64,000 bases of DNA, taken from positions 4,836,001 through 4,900,000 of the forward strand of contig OZ255627.1 of NCBI GenBank assembly GCA_965276765.1, given 5' to 3'. The DNA comes from G965276765 sp965276765. GTDB lineage: Bacteria; Actinomycetota; Acidimicrobiia; Acidimicrobiales; Palsa-688. Of the stretch, positions 34,489 through 43,186 are shown piece after piece. The position numbers were made by a program, and so were the translations under genes. Below the pieces are notes generated by a model. The model did not search any database. It worked only from the letters and a program-made list of their open reading frames with translations, and was not told the DNA's origin. Position 1 is the stretch's first letter; the number at the start of each line of letters is the position of its first letter.

Positions 34489-35538
34489 TCAGCCGGCCAG
34501 CTCCCTGAGCCGCTCGATCAGACCCGGCGCGGTCTGGTCGCCGGTCGGCATGGGTGTGACCTGGAGGTTGGTCACTCCGGCGTCGCCCATGGCCGCCACC
34601 CGCTCGGCGACCCAGCTCGCTGGGCCCACGAGCGAGGTGAGGGCGAGGAAGTCAGCGGGGACGAGCGCCTCGGCCTCGGCCTTGCGGCCGGCGAGGTAGA
34701 GCTCCTGGATCTCGGCCGCTTCCTTCTCGTAGCCGTAGCGCACGGCGAGGTCGTTGTAGAAGTTGCGTCCCTTCGCTCCCATGCCCCCGACGTAGAGGGC
34801 GACCATCGGCCGGGCCAGCTCCCGCAGGGCGAGCACGTCGTCCCCTTCCCCGATGGCAAGGAGTCCGCCCGCCGTGATCTGCAAGGGGCCGAGGGCGGGA
34901 TCGCGCTTGGCGGCACCGGCATCGAGGGCGGGGCCCCAGACATCCCTGGCTCGTTCGGGGATGAAGAGGATCGGCAGCCAGCCGTCAGCGACCTCGGCGG
35001 TCAGCTCGACGTTCTTCTCGCCGAGGGCAGCAAGCCACACCGGGATCGTCGGACGCAAGGGATGGGCGATGATCTTCAACGCCTTGCCGAGACCGGTCCC
35101 CTGGTCGGGCGGGAGCGGGAGCCGGTAGCGGCGGCCTTCGTGGACGAGCGGCGCTTCTCTCGCCCACACCTTCCGGCAGATCTCCACGATCTCCCTCGTC
35201 CTTCCGATCGGCGCGTCGTAGGGCACGCCGTGCCATCCCTCGATCACCTGTGGACCCGACGCGCCGAGACCGAGCTGGAAGCGTCCATCGGAGAGCGAGT
35301 CGAGCCCGGCGGCCGTCATGGCGATCAACGTCGGCGTTCGGCTGTAGATCGGGAGGATGGCGGAGGCGATCTGCACGGTGGTCGTACGAGCCGCCAGGTA
35401 CCCCATCAGGCTTGGACTGTCGAACCCGTACGCCTCGGCGACCCACACCACATCGAGTCCGGCCCGCTCGAGATCGGCGACGCTGGCCACGGCCTTCTTG
35501 AAGCCGCCCGCGTAGCCGAGAATCGTGCTGATCTGCAT
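34489..35538 (-). CDS. LLM-class F420-dependent oxidoreductase
   Basis: TIM-barrel oxidoreductase of the luciferase-like class, 349 residues, probably using coenzyme F420. MQISTILGYAGGFKKAV, VWVAEAYGFDS, AARTTTVQIASAILPIYSRTP, FQLGLGASGPQVIEGWHG and VELTAEVADGWLP follow the mer-like/actinobacterial F420 pattern. The true start is ATG 35538, with GGGGAGGACC immediately upstream; the longer frame is not coding. The substrate is unknown. A second LLM protein and a Ddn-like protein elsewhere in the window support F420 use by the organism. Confidence 0.88.
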   Translation of the reverse strand: MQISTILGYAGGFKKAVASVADLERAGLDVVWVAEAYGFDSPSLMGYLAARTTTVQIASAILPIYSRTPTLIAMTAAGLDSLSDGRFQLGLGASGPQVIEGWHGVPYDAPIGRTREIVEICRKVWAREAPLVHEGRRYRLPLPPDQGTGLGKALKIIAHPLRPTIPVWLAALGEKNVELTAEVADGWLPILFIPERARDVWGPALDAGAAKRDPALGPLQITAGGLLAIGEGDDVLALRELARPMVALYVGGMGAKGRNFYNDLAVRYGYEKEAAEIQELYLAGRKAEAEALVPADFLALTSLVGPASWVAERVAAMGDAGVTNLQVTPMPTGDQTAPGLIERLRELAG

Positions 35539-35585
35539 GGGTCCTCCCCGTGGCTCGTGCACCCAGTGTCGGTGCCAAGCCGAGC

Positions 35586-36014
35586 CTAGGTGAGCGGGTC
35601 CGGCGTTCTGCCGGGCGTGGCGCGACGGGTGGCCTCGGTGGCGCTGGGCGACGGTGGCGAGGGGGCGGGCGGCGAGGGGGCGGGCGGCGAGGCGGGCGGC
35701 GAGGCGGGGAAGAGCTCGGCCGCCATGGCGGACGCCGCCGTCTGCACGGCCGGGTCCGAGGGATCGCCGACGAATATCGCCAGGCGCCCGCCGTGCTTCG
35801 TCCCCCGTCCCGGCGAGCCGGGACCGCCGGGCCGTCGGGCACCGGGAGGTTGGGCGCCGGGAGGTTGCGAGCCGGGCGCCACGATCAACACGACGTCGCA
35901 ACCAGCGGCCAGGCGCGCCGCCGCCTCATCTCCGTCCTCGCACACATGGGCGACTCGGGCACCGGCACGATCTCCCACGTCCGCCATTCTGGCCGCAACG
36001 CAAGTAGGTGTCAT
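35586..36014 (-). CDS. Hypothetical protein with Pro/Ala/Ser repeat tail
   Basis: A possible 142-residue protein with a Rossmann-like look: ARMADVGDRAGARVAHVCED, AAGCDVVLIVAPGS and GGRLAIFVGDPSDPAVQTAA. The middle (PGAQPPGARRPGGPG) and C-terminal parts (PASPPASPPAPSPPAPSP) are low complexity, encoded by short GC-rich repeats near 35645-35705. Codon pattern and the alternating hydrophobic strands favour a real gene, but no family is recognised. GTG 36020 is an alternative start. Divergent from the oligopeptidase gene. Confidence 0.5.
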   Translation of the reverse strand: MTPTCVAARMADVGDRAGARVAHVCEDGDEAAARLAAGCDVVLIVAPGSQPPGAQPPGARRPGGPGSPGRGTKHGGRLAIFVGDPSDPAVQTAASAMAAELFPASPPASPPAPSPPAPSPPSPSATEATRRATPGRTPDPLT

Positions 36015-36040
36015 AGGCACGGACCTGGAAGGCTGAGCGG

Positions 36041-38179
36041 ATGCCGTTCGAGCAGTCCGCCGCCCTCACCCCGCCAGTCGCGCCCCGCCGGCCCCGCACC
36101 CTCGAAGCCCATGACGAGCGCCGCGTCGACGACTACTACTGGCTCGCCGACCGAGACGATCCGGCCGTTCTCGCCTACCTCGAGGCCGAGAACGCCTATA
36201 CCGAAGGGGTGCTCGCGCCGACGGCCGGCCTCCAAGACAACCTGTACGCCGAGATCAAGGCGAGAGTCGTCGAGACCGACGTCGACGCTCCGGTCCGGGA
36301 CGGGGCGTGGTGGTACTGGACCCGCTCGGTCGAGGGCAAGCAGTACGCCATCTTCTGCCGGCGCCATGACCCGGACCGGGCCCTCGAAGCGGCGACGGTG
36401 CTCGCCGACGCCAGGGCCGAGGCCGGCGACGGCTCGGTGATCCTCGACGAGAACGTCCTCGCCGGTGAGAGCGAGTACTTCGCCCTCGGCGTCGTCGAGA
36501 TGTCACCCGACCACGCCGTCCTCGCCTACGCCACCGACCTCGACGGGTCCGAGCGCTATGCGTTGAGATTTCGGGACCTGGCCACCGGCACCGACCTATC
36601 CGACCGCATCGAGGGAGTCACATACGGGTCGGCTTGGGCGGCCGACGCCAGGACCTTCTTCTACGTCCGCCCCGACGACGCCGAACGCCCCTACCAGGTG
36701 TGGCGACACGCCCTCGGCACGGATGCGGCCGAGGACGTGAAGGTCTTCGAGGAGCCCGACGAACGGTTCTTCGTCTCCGTCGGTGCGACCCGTTCGGAGC
36801 GCTTCGTGCTCATCCAGAGCCAATCGAAGCTCACATCGGAGTGCCGGTGGATCGAGTCCTCAAAACCGGAGAGCCCACCGGCGATCGTTCTGGCCCGGGT
36901 CGACGGTGTCGAGTACGACATCGATCACGCCGTGTGGCCAGACGCCGGCGACGTCTGGTTGGTGCGGACCAACCGGCCCGGTGCCGACGGCGTACCCGCC
37001 ACCGACTTTGCCGTGCTCAGGATGCCGATCGATGGTGGCCCAGATGACCTCGAGGAGGTCCTGGCCCACCGTCCGGGGACCAAGGTCAACGACGTCGACC
37101 CGTTCGCCGACCACATCGTCGTGGCCGAACGAAGCGAAGGACTCGAGCACCTCAGGGTGCTCTTCCCCTCTACGGGGGCAGCGGAGCTCCTCCCGCAACC
37201 GGATCCGGTCTACAGCCTGCTCGGCGGGAGCAACCCGGAATGGGAGACCGTCCTCTACCGCTTCGGTTACACGTCGCTCGTCACCCCGATGTCGACCGTC
37301 GAGGTCGACCTCGAGTCGGGCCGCAGGGACGTGGTGCACGTCCAGCCGGTGCGCGGCTACGACGCGAGCCGGTTCACCACGACGCGTATCTGGGCTGATG
37401 CCGCCGACGGCACCAGGGTGCCGATCTCGCTCGTGGCCCGTACCGACGTGCCCGTCGACGGGACGGCTCCGTGCCTCCTCTACGGCTATGGGTCATACGA
37501 GCACAGCATCGACCCGACGTTCTCGACGCTGCGGCTCAACCTCGTCGAGCGAGGGGTGGTCTTCGCCATCGCCCACATCCGCGGTGGCGGAGAGATGGGG
37601 AGGCACTGGTACGAAGACGGCCGCCTGGCCCACAAGTCGAACACCTTCACCGACTTCGTCAGCTGCGCCGAGCATCTGATCGACACCGGTTGGGCCGCCC
37701 GCGATCGACTCGCCATCCGGGGCGGAAGCGCAGGCGGGTTGCTGATGGGCGCGGTCACCAACCTGCGTCCCGACCTGTGGCGTGCCGTGGTCGCCGAGGT
37801 CCCGTTCCTCGATGTCGTCACCACGATGTCGGATGAGTCGCTGCCGCTGACGGTCACCGAGTGGGAGGAGTGGGGCAACCCCGTCGGTAACCCCGAGGAC
37901 TTCGTGGTCATGCGCAGCTACTCCCCCTACGACAACATCGGCCCGGGTCCCTACCCCGCCATGTACGTGACCGGCGGACTCAACGACCCCCGCGTCGGGT
38001 ACTGGGAACCGGCAAAGTGGGTCGCCAAGCTCCGCGCCACGGCCACGACCCGCTATCCCCTCGTGCTCCGCACCGAGCTCGGCGCCGGCCACCAGGGGGT
38101 ATCGGGCCGCTACGACGTCTGGCGTGACGAGGCTCGGGTGCATGCCTTCGTGCTCGTTGCTCTCGGCGTCTCTCCCTGA
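36041..38179 (+). CDS. ptrB: Oligopeptidase B (S9 family, protease II)
   Basis: Cytoplasmic serine peptidase that cuts short peptides after Lys or Arg, 712 residues. The N-terminal seven-bladed beta-propeller gates access to the C-terminal alpha/beta hydrolase domain. Catalytic Ser563 is in GGSAGG, the Asp follows in TGGLNDPRVGYWEPAKW, and the His is in GAGHQGVSGRYD. DERRVDDYYWLADR at the N-terminus and HIRGGGEMGRHWYEDG are typical. Start ATG 36041 has GGAAGG upstream at moderate distance. Single gene. Confidence 0.93.
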   Translation: MPFEQSAALTPPVAPRRPRTLEAHDERRVDDYYWLADRDDPAVLAYLEAENAYTEGVLAPTAGLQDNLYAEIKARVVETDVDAPVRDGAWWYWTRSVEGKQYAIFCRRHDPDRALEAATVLADARAEAGDGSVILDENVLAGESEYFALGVVEMSPDHAVLAYATDLDGSERYALRFRDLATGTDLSDRIEGVTYGSAWAADARTFFYVRPDDAERPYQVWRHALGTDAAEDVKVFEEPDERFFVSVGATRSERFVLIQSQSKLTSECRWIESSKPESPPAIVLARVDGVEYDIDHAVWPDAGDVWLVRTNRPGADGVPATDFAVLRMPIDGGPDDLEEVLAHRPGTKVNDVDPFADHIVVAERSEGLEHLRVLFPSTGAAELLPQPDPVYSLLGGSNPEWETVLYRFGYTSLVTPMSTVEVDLESGRRDVVHVQPVRGYDASRFTTTRIWADAADGTRVPISLVARTDVPVDGTAPCLLYGYGSYEHSIDPTFSTLRLNLVERGVVFAIAHIRGGGEMGRHWYEDGRLAHKSNTFTDFVSCAEHLIDTGWAARDRLAIRGGSAGGLLMGAVTNLRPDLWRAVVAEVPFLDVVTTMSDESLPLTVTEWEEWGNPVGNPEDFVVMRSYSPYDNIGPGPYPAMYVTGGLNDPRVGYWEPAKWVAKLRATATTRYPLVLRTELGAGHQGVSGRYDVWRDEARVHAFVLVALGVSP

Positions 38180-38323
38180 GGGGCGCGGGGCCCGGGCGGC
38201 CAGTCCCAGACCCCCCGGCGGCCCAGGGCCAACGCGGGCCCGACCGAGCGGGGCCGAAACCTACACGCCGAGGACCAAACACCCTCGGACGCGACGATCG
38301 CGCCGGATCCCGGCGGCTGGGGC

Positions 38324-39208
38324 TCAGGGCAGGCGCATCGTCGAGCCGGGCCCAATGACGGCCAACCCCTCGGCCACGAGCGCGGCCGCAACCCTGGCGG
38401 CGCGCTCGGGATCGTGGGCCCATCCAGCCGCTTCGGCCAGGTCGGCCCGCTCGAGCGGACCCGATCGGAGCGCGTCGATCAGCCGGCCGCGGCCCTGACG
38501 GTCCGAGCCGGCGAATACCGACTGGCGAGCGCCCGTCCCGGCCGAGCCGACGGCGGGGTCAGGGGCGCTCCAGCCGCTCATCCGCCACGCGCAGCCAGCC
38601 CCGACGGGGCAACGGTCGCAGGCGGGGCGCGGGGTGCAGATCGTTGCGCCCAGGTCGAGCACGGCCTGGTTGTAGGCCCAGCCGGCGCTGGCCGGCACCA
38701 AATCGTCGGCGAGCCGCTGCGCCTCGGCCAACCCGAGCCTGCGGCCCGCGACCGCTCGGGAGAGCACCCTCGCGGCGTTGATATCGACAACGCCGACATC
38801 GCGCTCGTAGGCAAAGACGAGAACCGCTCGAGCCGTGTAGGCGCCGACGCCGGGCAGAGCGAGGAGGGCGGTCAGGTCGCCCGGCACGACGCCGCCATGG
38901 CGGGCGCGGACCTCGGTGGCTGCCCGATGCAGGTTGACGGCCCTGCGGTTGTAGCCGAGCCCGGCCCAGTGCCTGATGACCTCGCCGACATCGGCGGCGG
39001 CACAGCCCGCTGCGTCGGGGAATCGAGCCATGAAGGCCTGCCACCGGTCCACCACCCGGGACACCTGGGTCTGCTGGAGCATCGTCTCGCTGACGAGGAT
39101 GGCCCACGGATCGCGGCTGCGGCGCCAAGGGAGATCTCGCCCGCTCGACGCCGACCAGGCGATGAGGTCCGGAACGAACTCGCTCGGCTGGGGATCGCTC
39201 GGTCGCAT
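38324..39208 (-). CDS. mutY: A/G-specific adenine glycosylase
   Basis: DNA glycosylase that removes adenine mispaired with 8-oxoguanine, 294 residues from ATG 39208 (GTG 39211 adjacent). Catalytic Glu41 in SETMLQQTQV, helix-hairpin-helix LPGVGAYTARAVL and Asp142 in VVDINAARVL are present. The iron-sulfur loop is C191-X5-C197-X2-C200-X5-C206. The first gap is one residue shorter than the usual X6. There is no C-terminal NUDIX-like domain for 8-oxoG recognition; instead residues 215-294 look like a winged helix. Divergent from the methyltransferase, with 35 bases between starts. Confidence 0.92.
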   Translation of the reverse strand: MRPSDPQPSEFVPDLIAWSASSGRDLPWRRSRDPWAILVSETMLQQTQVSRVVDRWQAFMARFPDAAGCAAADVGEVIRHWAGLGYNRRAVNLHRAATEVRARHGGVVPGDLTALLALPGVGAYTARAVLVFAYERDVGVVDINAARVLSRAVAGRRLGLAEAQRLADDLVPASAGWAYNQAVLDLGATICTPRPACDRCPVGAGCAWRMSGWSAPDPAVGSAGTGARQSVFAGSDRQGRGRLIDALRSGPLERADLAEAAGWAHDPERAARVAAALVAEGLAVIGPGSTMRLP

Positions 39209-39243
39209 CACGTCGCCGAGAAGCCTGCCATGATCGGCGGGCG

Positions 39244-39906
39244 ATGATCGAGCTCGACCTCCGCAACGACGTCTACCGTCGGCCGCTCGCCACCGCCATC
39301 GACCGGCTCGGGCTCGAGGAGGGCTGGCGCTGCGCCGACATCGGCGCCGGCGGCGGCGACGTGACCGTCGCCCTGGCCCGCCTCGTCGGACGCGACGGCA
39401 GGGTCTACGCCGTCGACAACGACCCGCAGCGGCGTGACGATGTGGCCGCAGCCGCCGCCGAGGCCGCCCAGGCGCAGGTCATCGCCCTGACCCAGGACGG
39501 CGAGGAGCTGACACTGCCCGAACCGCTCGACCTGGCCTTTTGCCGCTTCGTGCTGCTCCATGTCCACCACCCGGTGGACGTGCTCGCCCGGATGGGAACG
39601 GCGGTAAAGCCGGGACGCTGGATCGTCGCCCAGGAGCCGATCACCTCCGCAGGCCGGGTGGACGGTGTGCCTTTGTCGATGCCGGACGCCCGCCACCCCG
39701 ACGTCGGCGCCGAGCTGCCGGCGCTCGTCGGTGCCGCCGGCCTCGAGCTGGTAGACGCCTGGGCCGAGGCGCCGGCCTGGGCCGGACCTGGGCCGGTGGC
39801 GGACTACCTGGCGGCGCTGACCGATGTCGACCCCGGCGACGGACCGATCGTGCTCCCGCCGCTCGTCACGGTCGTGGCCCGCCGGCCGATGACGCCGCCG
39901 GACTGA
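39244..39906 (+). CDS. SAM-dependent methyltransferase
   Basis: Class I methyltransferase of 220 residues. The SAM-binding glycine loop CADIGAGGGDVTVALARLVG, the acidic strand end VYAVDNDP, and FCRFVLLHVHHPVDVL (motif IV region) are visible. The substrate is unknown. The sequence that encodes its C-terminal PMTPPD and stop codon is repeated once directly downstream. It shares a short divergent promoter region with mutY. Confidence 0.85.
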   Translation: MIELDLRNDVYRRPLATAIDRLGLEEGWRCADIGAGGGDVTVALARLVGRDGRVYAVDNDPQRRDDVAAAAAEAAQAQVIALTQDGEELTLPEPLDLAFCRFVLLHVHHPVDVLARMGTAVKPGRWIVAQEPITSAGRVDGVPLSMPDARHPDVGAELPALVGAAGLELVDAWAEAPAWAGPGPVADYLAALTDVDPGDGPIVLPPLVTVVARRPMTPPD

Positions 39907-39947
39907 TGCTCCCTGCCGGTCCCGATCCGATGACGCCGCCGGCCTGA
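39886..39947. repeat. 21-base direct repeat spanning a stop codon
   Basis: CCGATGACGCCGCCGG(A/C)CTGA occurs at 39886-39906 and at 39927-39947 with one difference. The first copy encodes the end of the methyltransferase; the second lies in the gap to the convergent DUF4032 gene. Probably a small local duplication. Confidence 0.7.
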
Positions 39948-39972
39948 CCCTCCCCCCGCCGTCCCGACCCGC

Positions 39973-41316
39973 TCAGCTCCCGGCCCGCTCAGCTCCGGGC
40001 CCGGGGTCGGGCGGCCGGGATGGCCCGATCTCATCCGAGTACGCCGCATCGCCCGGATCGTCGGTCTCCTGGAGGGACAGGATGTCGAGCTCGCCGGTCT
40101 GGTCCGGCAGGACAAGACGCTCCTCGGGCATGACGGCGAGCACGTTGTCCAGATAGGAGCGAAGCGCGTCGTCATCGGGCACCCGATGTCCGGCCTCTTC
40201 GGAGATGAACCACTGGTGCTCGAGGAACTGGTGAAAGGCCTCGGCCGGCTCCAGGCGGGCGGCGAGCGCCGGCGGTATGGCCGTGATGAACGGCTCGAAG
40301 CGGTCGGTCAGCCAGTGGTAGGCGGCGACCCCCTCCGGCACGGAGCGCTTCCGCTTGCGTTCCATCCCGGCCCGGTGTGATGCCATGTCGTTGAGGAGAC
40401 GACGGGCCTGGTTCTCCTGAACGTCGATCCCGGTGAGGCGCAGGAGCTTGCGGTGGTGATGACCCTCTTCGACGACCGTCGGCCTGATCCGGATCCGCTC
40501 CCCGCCGGCGACGGGGACCACCGCCATCTCCTCGGCGTCGAAGCCCAGCTCGTTGAGCCGCCTGACCCGCTCGTCGAGGTGCCACGGCTCGTCGGTGGCG
40601 AATTCCTCCTCGGTCGTCAGCTCCTCCCACAGGAGGCGGTAGACCCGGTCGAGGCGCTCGGCGAAGGCGACCGAGTCGGTGAACTCCCCTACCCTCCCGG
40701 CCGCGATCAGGTCCTCCATGCCGCCGACGAAGTTGTCGACCGCAATCCCGAGATCGCTCTCCCGCTGGCGATCGGAGAGCTTGGGGTGGCGTTCGGCCGT
40801 CTCGGAGTCGACCAGGTAGGCGGAAAGCCCGCCCGCGTCGCGCCGGAAGAGGATGTTGGCGAGCGAGCAGTCTCCCCAGATGAACCCGTCGAGGTGGAGC
40901 TGGACGAGCAGCACGGCCGCGGCGTCGAGGAGGCGGTGCTGGCGTTCGATGCTGCCCTCGCGAGCCAGGAGGTAGGAATACGGGAGGGCGAAGTCCAGGT
41001 AGCGGGTGACGAGGATCCCGGTGAGGGCGTCGCCGCCGCCGTCGGTGCGTTCCGTGACCGTTCCCACCGGCTCGACGACCGGGACCTCGGCGGCGGCCAT
41101 GGCCCGCAGCATCCGGTACTCGCGCCGGGCCAGCTCGTCGTCGATCTCCTTGATGGCGTAGACCCGCCCGCCGAGCTCGACGAACCTGACCAGGTGCCGG
41201 GAAGGACCTCTGGCCATGCGCACGAGACGCGGGTCGTTCCACCGGCCGAGCGGCACCTGCCAGTCCAGATCGAGCAGGTTGACGTAGGAACCCGAAGACG
41301 ACAGTTGCAGCTGCAC
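39973..41316 (-). CDS. DUF4032 protein with kinase-like (LPS-kinase/WaaP-type) domain
   Basis: A 447-residue actinobacterial protein. The N-terminal half is kinase-like: VAIK-type Lys56 in VYAIKEID, catalytic-loop Asp149 and Asn154 in WGDCSLANILF, and the metal-binding Asp170 in YLVDSET (in place of DFG). The C-terminal half is the DUF4032 region (GHHHRKLLRLTGIDVQENQARRLLNDM). It may phosphorylate a sugar, lipid or protein; the substrate is not known for the family. GTG 41316 follows TAGAAC (41330 to 41325) by 8 bases, suggesting a leaderless message. Confidence 0.87.
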   Translation of the reverse strand: MQLQLSSSGSYVNLLDLDWQVPLGRWNDPRLVRMARGPSRHLVRFVELGGRVYAIKEIDDELARREYRMLRAMAAAEVPVVEPVGTVTERTDGGGDALTGILVTRYLDFALPYSYLLAREGSIERQHRLLDAAAVLLVQLHLDGFIWGDCSLANILFRRDAGGLSAYLVDSETAERHPKLSDRQRESDLGIAVDNFVGGMEDLIAAGRVGEFTDSVAFAERLDRVYRLLWEELTTEEEFATDEPWHLDERVRRLNELGFDAEEMAVVPVAGGERIRIRPTVVEEGHHHRKLLRLTGIDVQENQARRLLNDMASHRAGMERKRKRSVPEGVAAYHWLTDRFEPFITAIPPALAARLEPAEAFHQFLEHQWFISEEAGHRVPDDDALRSYLDNVLAVMPEERLVLPDQTGELDILSLQETDDPGDAAYSDEIGPSRPPDPGPGAERAGS

Positions 41317-41388
41317 CGCCGACCGTTCTAGTCGCCCGGGACCGCCGGCCTCGCGGCCGGCGGCGTCATTCCCCCAAATGCTGTCGAC

Positions 41389-41691
41389 TCAGCCGGCGGG
41401 CGCGGCCGGCTGGGGGGTCCGGCGCGTGGCCCGGCGCCACCCCCTGCGGACGTCGCGGCGCTCCTCCTCGTCGAGGCCACCCCAGACGCCGTACTCCTGG
41501 CTGGTCGTCACGGCGAAGATGAGACACTCCTGAGCCACGGGGCACGATTCGCAGTACCGCTTGGCCGTGGCTGCCTGCTCGACGGCGGCGTCGCCGGTGC
41601 CGATCGGAAAGAAAAGGTCGGGGTCGGCGTCCCGGCAGGCCGCATCGATCCTCCAGCCCTCTGCGTCCCACGTCGCCCTGCTCCAGGCCAT
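41389..41691 (-). CDS. WhiB-family iron-sulfur transcription regulator (WhiB1-like)
   Basis: Actinobacteria-specific regulator of 100 residues that binds a redox- and NO-sensitive [4Fe-4S] cluster. Ligands are Cys19, Cys47, Cys50 and Cys56 (C...CESCPVAQEC). The turn GVWGGLDEEERRDV and a basic tail follow, for sigma-factor and DNA contact. DADPDLFFPIG and the spacing are closest to WhiB1, which is essential in mycobacteria. ATG 41691 has GTGGAGGG upstream, and TAGGAT (41724 to 41719) is a likely -10 element. Confidence 0.93.
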   Translation of the reverse strand: MAWSRATWDAEGWRIDAACRDADPDLFFPIGTGDAAVEQAATAKRYCESCPVAQECLIFAVTTSQEYGVWGGLDEEERRDVRRGWRRATRRTPQPAAPAG

Positions 41692-41843
41692 CGCATCCCT
41701 CCACGACTCACTGCGACAATCCTACGCTAAACGATGCTAAAAGGGCCAGGGGAATGGCCCCGCCTCTCGTCTGCCGGGGCGCGAGGGGCGTGGGCGGGCC
41801 GCGACAGACGGGCCGGCGCCGTGCGGGAGGCCGCCGAAGGGGA

Positions 41844-42650
41844 TCAGGCGGTGGCGCGGAGGAGCTCGGGGGCGACCGGGCAGGTCGCGGCGAGCAGGCC
41901 ATCGGCGGTGGACGACGGCCCGCCGGGGCCGACGACCGAATCGATGAGATCGGCGGCCACGACCTCGCCGTCCCGGTCCCACGGCTCGAGGCCGGCGTCG
42001 TCGAAACGGGCCAGCAGGGCGCCCCAGAGCGCATCGGGTAGCACCCGGCCCACGGGGGTGACGGCCAGCACCGGCACGCCCGCCCGCCGGGCGACGGCGG
42101 CGGCAGCATGCGAACCGGGCGAGGCGATGATCCCGCTCGGACCGGCCGCCCTGGCCTCGACGACGACCATGCCCGCCACGGTGGCGGCCGCAGCGATGCC
42201 ACGGTCGGGGACGGTGGCGACCATGCCACCTTCGCCACTCAGCCGGCGAGCCAACGACTCCCCCTCACCCCCGCTCTCGACGACGAGCAGCTCGAGATCG
42301 CCTCGTCGCATGAGGGCCTCGGCGGTGACGTCGGGCCAGCCGACGACGAGCACGCTGGCCTCGTCGGGCAGGGAGGTGACGAGGTGGCGCTCGGTCCTGT
42401 CGGCGTCGATGGCCGCGGCCGCCTCCCTCGCCGCGTCCACCGGGTCAGGAGCCGAGAGGATCCGGGCCGAGAGCCACCACAGCGCGCCGTTGGTCACGTG
42501 CCGTTCGATGAGTCGCCGGCAGCTCGGCACCAGGCCGGCGACGTCGGAAGCGGCCACGGCACCGAGCGCCGACGCAGCCTCGCGCGCCAGTAGGCCGGGA
42601 TCGGCGCCCTCGACCCTGGCCACGTAGCGGAGGCGTTCGATCGGGTGCAT
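41844..42650 (-). CDS. Protein resembling the eIF-2B alpha/beta/delta-like sugar-phosphate isomerase fold
   Basis: A 268-residue protein whose function is not assigned. The N-terminal half is helical (AREAASALGAVAAS, CRRLIERHVTNGALWW). The C-terminal half reads VLVVGWPDV, LELLVVES, VATVPDRGIAAAATVAGMVVVEARAAGPSGIIASPGSHAAAAVARRAGVPVLAVTPVGRVLP in order. It is reminiscent of the eIF-2B/MtnA (NagB/RpiA-like) fold, where a GADAV...G.a....G...A..A...gvP series occurs. The resemblance is by eye only. Start ATG 42650. Confidence 0.6.
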   Translation of the reverse strand: MHPIERLRYVARVEGADPGLLAREAASALGAVAASDVAGLVPSCRRLIERHVTNGALWWLSARILSAPDPVDAAREAAAAIDADRTERHLVTSLPDEASVLVVGWPDVTAEALMRRGDLELLVVESGGEGESLARRLSGEGGMVATVPDRGIAAAATVAGMVVVEARAAGPSGIIASPGSHAAAAVARRAGVPVLAVTPVGRVLPDALWGALLARFDDAGLEPWDRDGEVVAADLIDSVVGPGGPSSTADGLLAATCPVAPELLRATA

Positions 42651-42663
42651 CAGCGGGACCCGG

Positions 42664-43149
42664 TCACGATCCGGGCCGCCAGACCATGAGGGCCACCACG
42701 GCGATGGTCACCACGTTGAACACGCCCCACCCGAGCGCCACCCGCCGTTCGAGGCCCTCGATGCGATCGGCGGCGGCGGGCCGATCCGGGGTCGGCCCGG
42801 TGTGATCGGCGAGGGCCGTCGCCAGCGACTTGTACTGACGCTGCCCCTTCTTGATCACGGCGTGCAGCACGCCGAGATCGACGACGTAGAGGATGATGGC
42901 GAGCCACACCCACGTCTGGGAGAACTTCCACGCATGACTCGAACCGACGGCCCCGATGCCGAAGATCACCGCGCCGTAGACGAGCAGCTCGGCCAGCACG
43001 CCGACCTGCAGGGTGATCTCGAGCGTGCCGACCGCTGCGCCCCGGCGCCGGCCGGCGACGAGGGTGAGACCGCTGTAGGCCAGGTAGCCGAAGCCGCCGA
43101 TCACGCAGATGAGGTGAAGGGTGAGGAGGATGTCGTATCCGGTGCCCAC
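42664..43149 (-). CDS. DUF2269-like integral membrane protein
   Basis: A 161-residue protein with four membrane segments: about 8-30, 48-70, 80-100 and 138-157. ILLTLHLICVIGGFGYLAYSGL at the N-terminus resembles the DUF2269 family. Function unknown. GTG 43149 lies 6 bases after TACGGT (43161 to 43156), so the start is well supported as leaderless. It ends 13 bases before the start of the eIF-2B-like gene, and the two may form an operon. Confidence 0.72.
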   Translation of the reverse strand: MGTGYDILLTLHLICVIGGFGYLAYSGLTLVAGRRRGAAVGTLEITLQVGVLAELLVYGAVIFGIGAVGSSHAWKFSQTWVWLAIILYVVDLGVLHAVIKKGQRQYKSLATALADHTGPTPDRPAAADRIEGLERRVALGWGVFNVVTIAVVALMVWRPGS

Positions 43150-43186
43150 CCTTCGACCGTAGCCCGGGTCCCGAGAGGACCGGTAG

